Assembly: GCA_021160985.1 (NCBI GenBank)
Contig: JAGHBN010000005.1
Span: forward strand, 1-9,292
Length of the DNA stretch: 9,292 bases
Source: Thermococcus sp.
GTDB lineage: Archaea; Methanobacteriota_B; Thermococci; Thermococcales; Thermococcaceae
Direction of reading: 5' to 3'
Shown: in pieces, positions 1-6,636 of the stretch
Numbering within the stretch: position 1 is the first letter of the stretch
How the letters are laid out: each line of letters opens with the position of its first letter
Position numbers and translations under genes: made by a program
Notes under the pieces: generated by a model
Seen by the model: the letters and a program-made list of their open reading frames with translations, nothing else
The model's database searches: none
What the model was told of the DNA's origin: nothing

Positions 1-171
1 CCTTATGTACTGGACGACAACGGTCTCGGGGTCGAGGTCGAGCATGGCAACGAGCTTGCCCTTTACGTCGGCCCTGCTCGGAGTGGCCTCACCATCGTGA
101 ATGACGTCAAAGTATATCTCCTTTCTCCCGAGGAGCTTGTTCTCCCTTATTTCGGTAACCTTAATCTCCAT
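1..171 (-). CDS. rps24e: Ribosomal protein S24e, N-terminal part (cut by window edge)
   Basis: A protein of the small ribosomal subunit found in archaea and eukaryotes. Only the first 57 residues are inside the window (family members are about 100 residues long); the reading frame runs open to base 1. It begins MEIKVTEIRENKLLGRKEI and continues with a DVIHDGEATPSRADVKGKL-like stretch, which is the recognisable S24e opening (beta strand, then the T-P-S-R segment before the first helix). The ATG at 171-169 is preceded by a perfect GGAGGTG at 185-179, seven bases away. The start overlaps the end of the dephospho-CoA kinase gene by 11 bp, so the two are translated from one message in the spt4/rpoE cluster. 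Identification is firm; the C-terminus is not seen. Confidence 0.93.
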   Translation of the reverse strand, partial: MEIKVTEIRENKLLGRKEIYFDVIHDGEATPSRADVKGKLVAMLDLDPETVVVQYIR

Positions 172-688
172 CGTGAACCACCTCCATCTTGGCAAGTATT
201 CGCGCGCACCTGCGCTTGCATTCGGGTGTTACCTTTATAAGCACTACCCCTTCGTCGGGCTGGCCGTATAGCACGAGACTCCCGTACGGGGCGTAAAGGA
301 TGGCCGGAATCGCGGCCAGGTCTTCCTCACCGTTCACCATTATGTAAACTCTCATGCCCCTCTCGGCGAGTCCAAAGCCCTTTCTGATTGCGTTTAATAA
401 AGCTTTCGTTATAGTCCCGGGGGGGTTCTTGACGGTCATGAGCACGGCGTCCGCCTCTATGTCGGGCGTGTAGTCCTTCCTCTTAGTCCTGTGGTCGTAG
501 AGCGCTATGGCGGGCTTTATTCCGACCTTAATGACGTTCTCCGTAACCACGTCCCCCACTGTAACTACGAGCTTTCCTTTGAGCCTGTCCTTTATCCTCA
601 AATAGGGCTCCGGCAGCTCCCCCCGGATCAACTCCCCGAGGGGTTCTTTCAGCTCGGATCGTAGAGAGGGCGTTAGTACGAACTTCAT
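161..688 (-). CDS. GTP-dependent dephospho-CoA kinase (DUF359 family)
   Basis: Predicted to catalyse the last step of coenzyme A synthesis, phosphorylating the ribose 3'-OH of dephospho-CoA with GTP; this activity was established for the Thermococcus kodakarensis DUF359 protein and is unrelated to bacterial CoaE. The 175-residue length is normal for the family. Conserved family segments are visible: GDVVTENV at 45-52, YDHRTKR at 64-70 (Asp65) and NGEEDLAAIPAILYAPYGS at 119-137 (Glu121, Glu122, Asp123), with the acidic residues expected at the nucleotide/metal site. There is no P-loop, as expected. Its ATG shares one base with the spt4 stop codon (TAATG), and its own stop lies inside the start of rps24e, so it is translationally coupled in an RNA polymerase/ribosomal operon. 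The ribosome binding site is weak (AAGGG), which fits coupling. Confidence 0.92.
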   Translation of the reverse strand: MKFVLTPSLRSELKEPLGELIRGELPEPYLRIKDRLKGKLVVTVGDVVTENVIKVGIKPAIALYDHRTKRKDYTPDIEADAVLMTVKNPPGTITKALLNAIRKGFGLAERGMRVYIMVNGEEDLAAIPAILYAPYGSLVLYGQPDEGVVLIKVTPECKRRCARILAKMEVVHDGD

Positions 689-876
689 TATCTAACCCTT
701 ACGGCGTACTTTCCAGGAACTTTCGCTCCTATCGCCTGGGCAATTCTGCTCTTCTCGGGATCCGTGATTATAACGAGATCAAACCACTCGTCGCTCAGGT
801 CTCTGCTCCCGCACACGGGACAGCGATCCTCGGTCGTTATGTAGTGGCAGTGCCTGCATGCCCTCTCCTTGCTCAT
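688..876 (-). CDS. spt4: Transcription elongation factor Spt4 (RpoE'')
   Basis: A 62-residue zinc-ribbon protein that pairs with Spt5 to clamp RNA polymerase and promote processive elongation. Four zinc ligands are visible as two CxxC pairs, Cys7/Cys10 (ACRHCH) and Cys19/Cys22 (CPVCGSRDLS), followed by the W-x-D-hydrophobic core strand and the DPEKSRIAQAIG helix characteristic of archaeal Spt4, ending in a basic GKYAVRVR strand. The length is typical. The ATG at 876-874 overlaps the rpoE stop by ATGA and is preceded by AGGAGGC inside rpoE, so the polymerase stalk subunit and the elongation factor are co-translated. The stop shares a base with the next start. Confidence 0.96.
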   Translation of the reverse strand: MSKERACRHCHYITTEDRCPVCGSRDLSDEWFDLVIITDPEKSRIAQAIGAKVPGKYAVRVR

Positions 877-1433
877 GCCTCAGCCTCCTTCCTCTTCTCC
901 TTTTCAATCCAATCACGCTTTCCAAGTCCGGGCTGGCGCATGGTAAGGCCTATCTTGTTCTCCCTGATGACCCTGCTCTTTATGCTCACCGCGATTATCC
1001 TGGCCCTAACCTCATCGCCGAGCTTCAAGACTCTTTTCGTCTCCTTTCCAATGAACTGCTTGTTCTTCTCGTCAAAGACGACGTAGTCGTCCATGAGCTG
1101 GCTTATGTGGACGAGACCGTCCATCGGCCCGATCCTTATGAAGGCACCGTACGGGGCGACGTCTATGACCTCGCCCTCAACGACCTCGTGCATCTCGGGC
1201 TTCCAGACGAGAACGTCAAAGACGACCTCGTGGTAGGTGGCACCGTCTCCGGGCACTATGACGCCCTGGCCTATCTCCTCAACCTCCATTACCGCGAGGA
1301 TGACGCCCTCATCCCTGTCGTAGATACCCTCATAAGTCTCGCGGAGCACTATTTTGGCCGCTTCCTTCGGATCCATTGTGAACATGCGGGGAGGAATCCT
1401 AACGACGTCCTTAACCTTCAGCAGTTTATACAT
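873..1433 (-). CDS. rpoE: DNA-directed RNA polymerase subunit E' (Rpo7)
   Basis: Stalk subunit of archaeal RNA polymerase, homologous to eukaryotic Rpb7; with Rpo4 it binds emerging RNA and helps open-complex formation and termination. At 186 residues it has the usual length. The N-terminal RNP-like domain (about 1-80) opens MYKLLKVKDVVRIPP, and an S1/OB RNA-binding domain follows (about 82-170) with the signature VVEGEVIDVAPYGAFIRIG and the DGLVHISQL segment. A short charged tail ends in KRKEAEA. The ATG is preceded by GGGAGGTC a few bases upstream. It lies 30 bp downstream of ppa, so it may be read through from the ppa promoter; I see no clear separate TATA box in that gap. It is followed with overlap by spt4. 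Confidence 0.97.
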   Translation of the reverse strand: MYKLLKVKDVVRIPPRMFTMDPKEAAKIVLRETYEGIYDRDEGVILAVMEVEEIGQGVIVPGDGATYHEVVFDVLVWKPEMHEVVEGEVIDVAPYGAFIRIGPMDGLVHISQLMDDYVVFDEKNKQFIGKETKRVLKLGDEVRARIIAVSIKSRVIRENKIGLTMRQPGLGKRDWIEKEKRKEAEA

Positions 1434-1463
1434 GGCTTGACCTCCCTAAAATGGGAAAGGGGT

Positions 1464-1997
1464 TCACTCCTTCCCGAACTTCTCCTTGTAAAGCTCAATG
1501 GCCCTGAGAATCTCCTTCTTGGCCTCCTCGGCGTTGCCCCAGCCCTCAACGGTGGTGACCTTGCCCTGGAGCTCCTTGTAACGCTGGAAGAAGTGGGCGA
1601 TCTCGTCGAGGAAGGCCTTCGGGACGTCGTCTATGTCCTTCCAGTCGGCGAAGTACGGATCCTCAACCGGGACGGCGAGAACCTTCCAGTCTTTATCTCC
1701 AGAGTCCTCCATCTTCATGATGCCGATGGGCCTGGCCTCGATGATGGTGAGCGGATAAACCGGCTCGCGCATGATGACCATTATGTCGAACGGGTCTCCG
1801 TCGTCGTACCAGGTCTGCGGGATTATTCCGTAGTCGACCGGGTAGAAGAACGGGCTGTAAAGGACGCGGTCGAGCTTGAGGAGTCCGGTCTTCTTATCGA
1901 GCTCGTACTTGTTCCTGCTTCCCTTCGGAATCTCTATGAGCGCGTACACAACCTCTGGAACCTCCGGTCCGGGCTCAAGTTCGTGGAACGGGTTCAT
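1464..1997 (-). CDS. ppa: Inorganic pyrophosphatase, soluble family I
   Basis: Cytoplasmic magnesium-dependent enzyme that hydrolyses pyrophosphate to two phosphates and pulls biosynthetic reactions forward. The 177-residue length matches family I enzymes. The family signature DGDPFDI is at 66-72, giving metal-binding Asp66, Asp68 and Asp71; Asp98 and Asp103 with Lys105 correspond one-for-one to the E. coli Asp97, Asp102 and Lys104 set. The IEIPKGSRNKYE segment (21-32) carries the substrate-binding Lys and Arg, and the KLDRVLYSPFFYPVDYGIIP block (41-60) is also canonical. The start is supported by GAGGTGG just upstream and by a TATA box about 56-64 bases before the ATG. It heads the housekeeping cluster and is separated from the upstream operon by a terminator. 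Confidence 0.97.
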   Translation of the reverse strand: MNPFHELEPGPEVPEVVYALIEIPKGSRNKYELDKKTGLLKLDRVLYSPFFYPVDYGIIPQTWYDDGDPFDIMVIMREPVYPLTIIEARPIGIMKMEDSGDKDWKVLAVPVEDPYFADWKDIDDVPKAFLDEIAHFFQRYKELQGKVTTVEGWGNAEEAKKEILRAIELYKEKFGKE

Positions 1998-2052
1998 CTC
2001 TAACCACCTCTAACCTTTTTGTAGAACTTCTAAGGGTGGCTTTAGGATAGTG

Positions 2053-2061
2053 CTTTTAAAG
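2053..2061 (-). promoter_or_regulatory. TATA box for ppa (and probably rpoE cluster)
   Basis: On the minus strand the sequence reads CTTTAAAAG, close to the Thermococcales TATA consensus, preceded by an A-rich AACAA that could serve as BRE. Transcription would start roughly 25 bases downstream, near 2030-2035, leaving a leader of about 35 bases that contains the ppa ribosome binding site. It sits just after the terminator of the upstream operon. Confidence 0.7.
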
Positions 2062-2069
2062 TTGTTGGT

Positions 2070-2103
2070 CAGTAAAAGAGAAAAGACGGCATCAGTTTGC
2101 CGT
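2070..2103 (-). terminator. Stem-loop and T-rich terminator of the filament operon
   Basis: In the minus-strand reading ACGGCA (2103-2098) pairs with TGCCGT (2091-2086) around a 6-base loop, followed by CTTTTCTCTTTT (2085-2074). The stem overlaps the last codons and the TGA of the DUF5305 gene (2094-2092 lies in the loop). A T-rich tract is the key archaeal termination signal; the hairpin is a bonus. It lies between the six-gene operon and the ppa promoter, where a terminator is expected. Confidence 0.65.
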
Positions 2104-3114
2104 TTTCTTGGCCCCTGGAAGGGGCTTCCTGTATTCGTAGGCCACGCCGTCGTTTATTATGACGTAAACCTCCTCATCACCGTCTATGTAGGTCATTATC
2201 GGCCTGTCAAGCAGGTTGAAGGCCTTCTCCAGGTCCTCCTCCGTCCTGAGGTACACCTTCTTATCCACATTCCTGGGCGCCCCCTTGACCATGTAGGGCC
2301 TGAGCTTCTTCATATCGTCCTTGGGCCCCCTGCCGAGGTAGACGGAACCAATCAAAGGAAGGAGGGCGACGAAGGCCAGTGCAACAGCAGCGTTCTGGGC
2401 GGTCTCCACGTCGCTTGAAATCCCAAACAACGTTGTGTTTGCCCTTGATGTTGAGGTCTCTGTGAAGGGCTTGCTCTCCCCCTTTGCGGTGTCGACGAAG
2501 TAGTACAGCTCGGCGCTCGAGTCCCTGACGAGCTCGGATGTGTGTGTAAAGCTCTCGGTAACCTTCCTGCCCCCCACGCTTCCAGTGCCGTCCACAGCAG
2601 CCATTACCGTTATTCTTCTCCTCAGCCTTTTCATGCCGAGTTCCTCGGCTATCTCCGCGCTCCTGTTGTCCAGCTCCGTCACGTTAAGGGCATATCCGGA
2701 ACTGAACGATCCGTCGGCCAGAGGTCCTTTTTCCTCAAAGAGGGTCTCCTCCCAGAGGACGACTTCCTCAGTCCCCTTGCTGACGTAGTAGGTGGCCTTC
2801 ACGAGGAAAGTGTAGTTACCCTCAGAAAGCCCGGGGTTGGACCTGTAGTTGTAGGTCATTCTGAACTCCTCAACAAGCGGCAGCGGATAGTCCTCCAGTG
2901 AGACACTGCGACCGTAGAGAGTGTTGTTTCCCAGCACTCCAACGTGCGATAGTTTTCCCTCCGCCGTAAACGTCCCGAGGCTCCTTGTGCTGACGACATA
3001 AGGCCGGGCGCTCATGAGTTTGATGGAGTAGACTCCAAAAACAACGAACAGGAGGAGAAATACGCCTATGACCGGCTTTCTCCTCAAAAATTTGGATACC
3101 TTCCTTTTCATCAT
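2092..3114 (-). CDS. DUF5305 family two-pass membrane protein
   Basis: A 340-residue membrane protein of unknown function, recognised as DUF5305-like; relatives sit beside signal peptidase genes in Thermococcales. It has a basic N-terminus (KRKVSKFLRRK), a first membrane segment at about 14-33, a large extracellular beta-rich domain at about 35-240 with several N-x-S/T sequons, a second membrane segment at about 241-260, then the positively charged GRGPKDDMKKLR, which places the last 80 residues in the cytoplasm. That tail (KKVYLRTEEDLEKAFNLLDR, then alternating hydrophobic strands) looks like a small folded domain. The start is ATGATG; the first ATG overlaps the preceding stop by four bases, and AAGGAG lies about eight bases upstream. 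As last gene of the operon it could be an assembly platform or anchor for the secreted proteins; that is inference. Confidence 0.82.
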   Translation of the reverse strand: MMKRKVSKFLRRKPVIGVFLLLFVVFGVYSIKLMSARPYVVSTRSLGTFTAEGKLSHVGVLGNNTLYGRSVSLEDYPLPLVEEFRMTYNYRSNPGLSEGNYTFLVKATYYVSKGTEEVVLWEETLFEEKGPLADGSFSSGYALNVTELDNRSAEIAEELGMKRLRRRITVMAAVDGTGSVGGRKVTESFTHTSELVRDSSAELYYFVDTAKGESKPFTETSTSRANTTLFGISSDVETAQNAAVALAFVALLPLIGSVYLGRGPKDDMKKLRPYMVKGAPRNVDKKVYLRTEEDLEKAFNLLDRPIMTYIDGDEEVYVIINDGVAYEYRKPLPGAKKTAN

Positions 3115-4466
3115 TCACATTCTCCTTCACAGTTTTCTGATTCAACTTCAACGCCTTCCTGGCTTTCCGTTCCGGGAGTGCTCTCCCTGCAGCCGTGGCA
3201 GGACTTCAGGTAGACGTAGTGCGGGCAGCCGACGCATCCGCAGCCGACCACGTAGACCCTCCCCACCAGAAGGGCCCTTCTCGTGTATATCCCATCGGTG
3301 TGCTCCATAAGGTACAGCGTGGCGGTCTCCCCCACGTCGAGGTGGAACGTCCACGTAACCAGGCTACCACCAGAGTCCGGGGTGACCGAGACGGTTCCGG
3401 TGCTCTCTGAGTGTCCGGTGACGGCAAAGGAAGGCCCGACCGTCTGCTCTATTGTCACGTCCTTCGCAGCACCCCTGTTCTTCACGAAAATCACCGTCTG
3501 GTAGTCTGCACTCTGGCCAAGCGAGAGGAACCTCGGGCCGCTTACCACCTTACTGGAGACGCACATATTACAGTCGTCCTCTTCCTCACAGGTGGCCGTG
3601 ACGGTCAGATTGTTGCTCCTCACGTTGTACCCAACCAGCTCGGCCCCTTCGTTGAGTATGTAGTCTCCGCAGGAGGTGAACTCCTGCTGACCTGCGGGGT
3701 TCAGCTTTGTGTGTATCGTGACATTCATGTGGGCGCTTTCTCCCGCTCCAAGATGGACGTTCCACGTTATGTGATGGGCCGCCCCCGTCTGGGTTACCAG
3801 GGAATTTCCGGCGCTTGGGCTCACGGAGTCCACCTCAAACTCCCCCGGGACGACGTCCTTCACGGTCAGGTTCCGCTCCCTCCCCGGATTGGTTACCGTT
3901 ATCCTGAAAGTCCACTGGGCGGCCGTATGGGTCGGAAGCTCGAGGGGGCCGCTGAGCAGTTCCTTCTCTATAGTGGGGCCCCCGGTTACGATGAGCTTTA
4001 TGGAACAGGTCGAAATCGATGCGTCTCCCCCCGCCCAGGTCGCTATCATCTGAACCGGAACCTCATATTCGCCGGGTTCAACGTCACCCGTGGTAACGTT
4101 GCCGGAGAACGTGTATTCCCCTCCAGCCGAGATGACTCGAAAACCGCCATCCTCTGTTTCGATAAACATTGTAATGTTCTCAGGCAGCCCCGAGTAGTCC
4201 GGGTGAAGCCTTATCACAACCTCCTTCAGCTCGTTCAAATGGTTCCTGACGGTCAGGGCCCCAAAGTCAGTCTCATCATTCGCACTAACCGTAACGACCG
4301 CAGAGTACCCATCTTCACACATGAAGCCCAGGTACTCATCCTCATGGGGCACCACGTTGACCCTGACCTCCCTCACAGCGTTAAAGCTAACAAAAGTACC
4401 GCTAGATCCGATGAATATCAGAGAAGCCATCAACAGTCCAAAAATTATCCCGATAATTTTTCTCAT
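3111..4466 (-). CDS. Secreted protein with two DUF11-like domains and Cys-rich C-terminus
   Basis: A 451-residue exported protein. A signal peptide covers about 1-22 (MRKIIGIIFGLLMASLIFIG), followed by SGTFVSFNAVREVRVNVVP, which resembles the start of the mature DUF1102 proteins of this operon. Residues about 27-160 form a beta-rich domain. Two CARDB/DUF11-type beta-sandwich domains follow: 165-290 (VTNPGRERNLTVKDVVP, then TWNVHLGAGESAHMNVTIH) and 303-405 (VKNRGAAKDVTIEQTV, then TWTFHLDVGETATLYL). The tail has cysteines 409, 411, 414, 423, 426, 446 and 450 in CGC, VGC and CHGC clusters; 13 cysteines in all, unusual for a secreted thermophile protein. No C-terminal membrane anchor or sorting signal is seen. 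The start overlaps the peptidase stop (ATGA) with GGAGGTG upstream. A surface, minor-subunit or tip role is possible but unproven. Confidence 0.85.
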   Translation of the reverse strand: MRKIIGIIFGLLMASLIFIGSSGTFVSFNAVREVRVNVVPHEDEYLGFMCEDGYSAVVTVSANDETDFGALTVRNHLNELKEVVIRLHPDYSGLPENITMFIETEDGGFRVISAGGEYTFSGNVTTGDVEPGEYEVPVQMIATWAGGDASISTCSIKLIVTGGPTIEKELLSGPLELPTHTAAQWTFRITVTNPGRERNLTVKDVVPGEFEVDSVSPSAGNSLVTQTGAAHHITWNVHLGAGESAHMNVTIHTKLNPAGQQEFTSCGDYILNEGAELVGYNVRSNNLTVTATCEEEDDCNMCVSSKVVSGPRFLSLGQSADYQTVIFVKNRGAAKDVTIEQTVGPSFAVTGHSESTGTVSVTPDSGGSLVTWTFHLDVGETATLYLMEHTDGIYTRRALLVGRVYVVGCGCVGCPHYVYLKSCHGCRESTPGTESQEGVEVESENCEGECE

Positions 4467-5524
4467 AACCTGAACACCTCCGAGACTCCGCCAACCCTGG
4501 AAGTCCTTTTCCTCCTGATTTTCAGTGCGTCCTCATTCCCGATTCCCGAGATGAGGTAGATGACCCACAGCACCAGCCCAACCTCAAGGAGGATGGCCAG
4601 AACCGGCAGCATCTGGTTGTAAGAGTAAAGCCAGCCGATTAGGTCAGCGGGCAGAACGTGGGGATATGCGGTTATCCTGACTTCCGTCGAGTAGACGGCG
4701 GTGCTCTCCGGCGCTGTTATGTCCACAACGATCGTTCTCTCCCCGCCCCCACTCAGCCGGAACTCCTCAGAGGACACGGAGGTGACAGGAGATTTAGCCG
4801 ACACGTAGTAGAGCATCGGGTACAGGTTCTCGTTTCTGACGATTACTTCAGAAGAGAACTCCTCCCCGGGCAGGTACCAGCCTTCCCTCAGGCCGCCTGC
4901 GCTCGTGACGGCATACTCTATCGGAAACTTCTCCCAGGATACGAAAATCGCCATCGCAACGGTTAGTATGAGGAACGCCCCCGCGAGCATGTACAGGGTT
5001 CGGAACTTGACCCTCACGAACTTCCTGTGCTTCTTCCTGCCCTCGGAGCTTCCAGAGAATGCCACGACACCCACCATGACCAGAAGGACACCCAGGAAAA
5101 TCTTCGTCCTGTTGTCGAGTCCTGTCTCAAGGTAGTTTCCTATCCCAGGAATCGTGAGCACATGGTTTCCAAAGGCCACCACGGTTCCGGCAACGTCCTC
5201 CTTAGGTATAGGGCTTATCCCCTTGCCCGTCTGATCCGTCGCAACGTTGGCGTCTCCCTTGGTTATGTAGCCGTCCTGCGTTACCGCCACGACCCTGTGA
5301 ACCGTCCACCTGCCGTTGGCCCTGAATACCATCACGTCCCCAACTTCAGGGCTCCTATCCAGAGGGTTCAGGAAGAACAAGTCTCCCTTATCTATCGTCG
5401 GGGTCATGCTCTCGGAGTAAGCGTAGGACATGAAGATGGGCCTGTCCATCAGGGCGCCCAGAAGGGAGCCTATCACCAGCATCCCCACCACGGCTATCAG
5501 GGAGTACTCAAAAAGCTCCTTCAT
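4463..5524 (-). CDS. Signal peptidase I, His-type (ER/SipW-like), with C-terminal extracellular domain
   Basis: Membrane serine protease that removes signal peptides from exported proteins. Numbered from the chosen start (353 residues): membrane segment at about 5-25, catalytic Ser39 in YSESMTPT, general base His76 in TVHRVVAV (histidine, as in archaeal, ER and Bacillus SipW enzymes, instead of the bacterial lysine), and Asp91 in TKGDAN. Beyond the roughly 130-residue catalytic core are membrane segments at about 141-157 and 176-195, an extracellular beta-sandwich-like region (about 196-300) and a last membrane segment at about 304-327 with a basic cytoplasmic tail. Plain archaeal signal peptidases lack this extension. 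A GTG at 5542 would add six residues, but the ATG at 5524 forms an ATGA overlap with the upstream stop and has GGAGGGG behind it. Neighbours suggest it is dedicated to the DUF1102 substrates. Confidence 0.92.
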   Translation of the reverse strand: MKELFEYSLIAVVGMLVIGSLLGALMDRPIFMSYAYSESMTPTIDKGDLFFLNPLDRSPEVGDVMVFRANGRWTVHRVVAVTQDGYITKGDANVATDQTGKGISPIPKEDVAGTVVAFGNHVLTIPGIGNYLETGLDNRTKIFLGVLLVMVGVVAFSGSSEGRKKHRKFVRVKFRTLYMLAGAFLILTVAMAIFVSWEKFPIEYAVTSAGGLREGWYLPGEEFSSEVIVRNENLYPMLYYVSAKSPVTSVSSEEFRLSGGGERTIVVDITAPESTAVYSTEVRITAYPHVLPADLIGWLYSYNQMLPVLAILLEVGLVLWVIYLISGIGNEDALKIRRKRTSRVGGVSEVFRL

Positions 5525-6027
5525 CCGCAGGCCCCTCCCCACGCCTCTATCGTGAAGTCTCCCCAGTAATCCCCGGCTGAGAGACCTTCGGTGGTTATCC
5601 TCGCTCCCACTCTAACTTTTTCACCGCCGATAATGGTGACCTCAACCACGTTGCTCCAGGTTCCACCAAAGCTTCCAGCGAAGAAGCCGAGCTTCGGATC
5701 GTTCGACGAAACCCTTACACATATTTCAGAAAAACCGGTCTCGCTCTCGTTGTTGGCGATCTCAAATACACCCTCAAAAACGTAGGTGCTGTTGACGCTC
5801 AAACCTTCACCCTCGCCGGGATAAAAGGGGCTGTCTGGGCTTATGTCAACCACCAGAAAACCGTTCTCATCGTGGGCGTAGGGCGGGAGGGAATTCACTG
5901 ATAGATTTCCCCCGTCCGAAGCAGCATAAACAACCGTTAACGGGTCAGCGGGATAGAGTCCCCTGGCCCCTATGAGCAGTAAAAGCATTATCCCAATGCC
6001 AGCACCAATTTTCAAAGCTGTCCTCAT
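5521..6027 (-). CDS. DUF1102 family secreted protein 3 (divergent putative fibre subunit)
   Basis: A 168-residue exported protein of the DUF1102 family. The signal peptide is about 1-23 (hydrophobic GIGIMLLLLIG). It shares family blocks with the two upstream proteins: PPYAHDENGFLVVDIS (48-63), GLSVNSTYVFEGVFEIANN (75-93) and the final VRVGARITTEGLSAGDYWGDF strands (138-158) ending in EAWGGACG. Cys103 and Cys167 match in position the two cysteines of protein 2 and could form a disulfide. It lacks the short aromatic motif that follows the signal peptide in proteins 1 and 2, and is shorter by the N-terminal strand that motif begins, so it may have a different job such as capping or initiation (inference). 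The ATG has GAGGG upstream. It ends in an ATGA overlap with the signal peptidase. Confidence 0.82.
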   Translation of the reverse strand: MRTALKIGAGIGIMLLLLIGARGLYPADPLTVVYAASDGGNLSVNSLPPYAHDENGFLVVDISPDSPFYPGEGEGLSVNSTYVFEGVFEIANNESETGFSEICVRVSSNDPKLGFFAGSFGGTWSNVVEVTIIGGEKVRVGARITTEGLSAGDYWGDFTIEAWGGACG

Positions 6028-6054
6028 TATCTTTCCCTCTCTAGAAAGTTTAAA

Positions 6055-6068
6055 GGAGCAAAGGCTCC
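6055..6068 (-). other. Small stem-loop between DUF1102 genes 2 and 3
   Basis: Within the only sizeable gap inside the operon (6028-6087), the minus strand reads GGAGC-CTTT-GCTCC followed by TTTAAACTTTC. Five perfect GC-rich pairs followed by a short T-rich run could be a partial terminator or an RNA processing/stability element that lowers expression of the downstream genes relative to the subunits. The following TTTAAA also resembles a TATA box, but it lies only about 22 bases before the next ATG. Confidence 0.4.
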
Positions 6069-6087
6069 AGAAAGAAATTTTACAAAA

Positions 6088-6636
6088 TCACTGGCGGCCC
6101 ACGTTGCATGCCCCAGCCGTGGCGTAGAACGCTATGTTGCCGTCCAGGCTGGTTCCGGCGTCGAGGTTGTCGCTGGTTATTATCATGCCGATCCTGGCGA
6201 CATCGCCGGGCTGAATCGTCACGTAGAGGTTGGTCGCGCCGGTGGTTGTCCCCGGAATGTAGTCTCCCTCGAAGAACAAGATTCCGCCGCTTCCGCTGTA
6301 GGTTATGTTCATGCAGATAGGGGTCTCCTCCCAGAGGTGGTTGCTGACCCCGAAAACTTCCTCGAAGACGTAGGTGCTGTTCGGGCTGACTCCCTCGCCG
6401 AAGCCTTCTTCCCAGTTGTCATTTGCGTCGCTCAGGTCAATCACGAGCATTCCGTTGCTGTTTATGTAGGCGTAGGGCTGAAGGGGTTCAAGGTCAATGA
6501 GCTCGTTGTCGTCGGGAACTATCTGGATGTGGACGTTCCTGTCGGCGTGGAAGTAGGCGAAGTTTGCGCTGCTGGCAGTGACCGCTATGAGCAGGCCTGC
6601 CATCAAAATCACGAGTCCTAGAATCTTTTTCATCAT
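6088..6636 (-). CDS. DUF1102 family secreted protein 2 (putative TasA/AbpA-like fibre subunit)
   Basis: A 182-residue exported protein from the start chosen here. The signal peptide is about 1-24 (MMKKILGLVILMAGLLIAVTASSA) with predicted cleavage after SSA. The mature protein opens NFAYFHADRNVHIQIVPDD, a SipW-substrate-like motif. Family blocks follow: PYAYINSNGMLVIDLS (54-69), GVSPNSTYVFEEVFGVSNHLW (82-102) and a last block of alternating strands from VTIQPGDVARIGMII. Cys108 and Cys177 are candidates for a disulfide. A TTG at 6651 would extend the frame by five codons, but the ATG at 6636 makes an ATGA overlap with the upstream stop, has GGGAG close by and gives a normal signal peptide; the next codon is also ATG. 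It probably arose by duplication with protein 1. The filament role is inferred from the family and the neighbouring peptidase. Confidence 0.86.
   Translation of the reverse strand: MMKKILGLVILMAGLLIAVTASSANFAYFHADRNVHIQIVPDDNELIDLEPLQPYAYINSNGMLVIDLSDANDNWEEGFGEGVSPNSTYVFEEVFGVSNHLWEETPICMNITYSGSGGILFFEGDYIPGTTTGATNLYVTIQPGDVARIGMIITSDNLDAGTSLDGNIAFYATAGACNVGRQ

Noticed and set aside
858..2003. Long plus-strand open frame (381 codons) opposite rpoE and ppa
   Set aside because: It is antisense to two certain genes, has no ribosome binding site, and its Leu/Asp/Val-rich composition reflects codon bias of the opposite strand.
2870..3151. Minus-strand frame overlapping the DUF5305 start region
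   Set aside because: Out-of-frame shadow of the DUF5305 gene with low-complexity composition.
3411..4559. Long plus-strand open frame (382 codons) opposite the DUF11 protein
   Set aside because: No domain, no start signal, and it spans the junction of two well-supported minus-strand genes.
5525..5542. Upstream GTG start for the signal peptidase (six more residues)
   Set aside because: The ATG at 5524 forms the ATGA coupling used throughout the operon and has a better placed ribosome binding site.
5027..5569. Plus-strand open frame opposite the signal peptidase gene
   Set aside because: Antisense to a gene with clear catalytic motifs; no family signal of its own.
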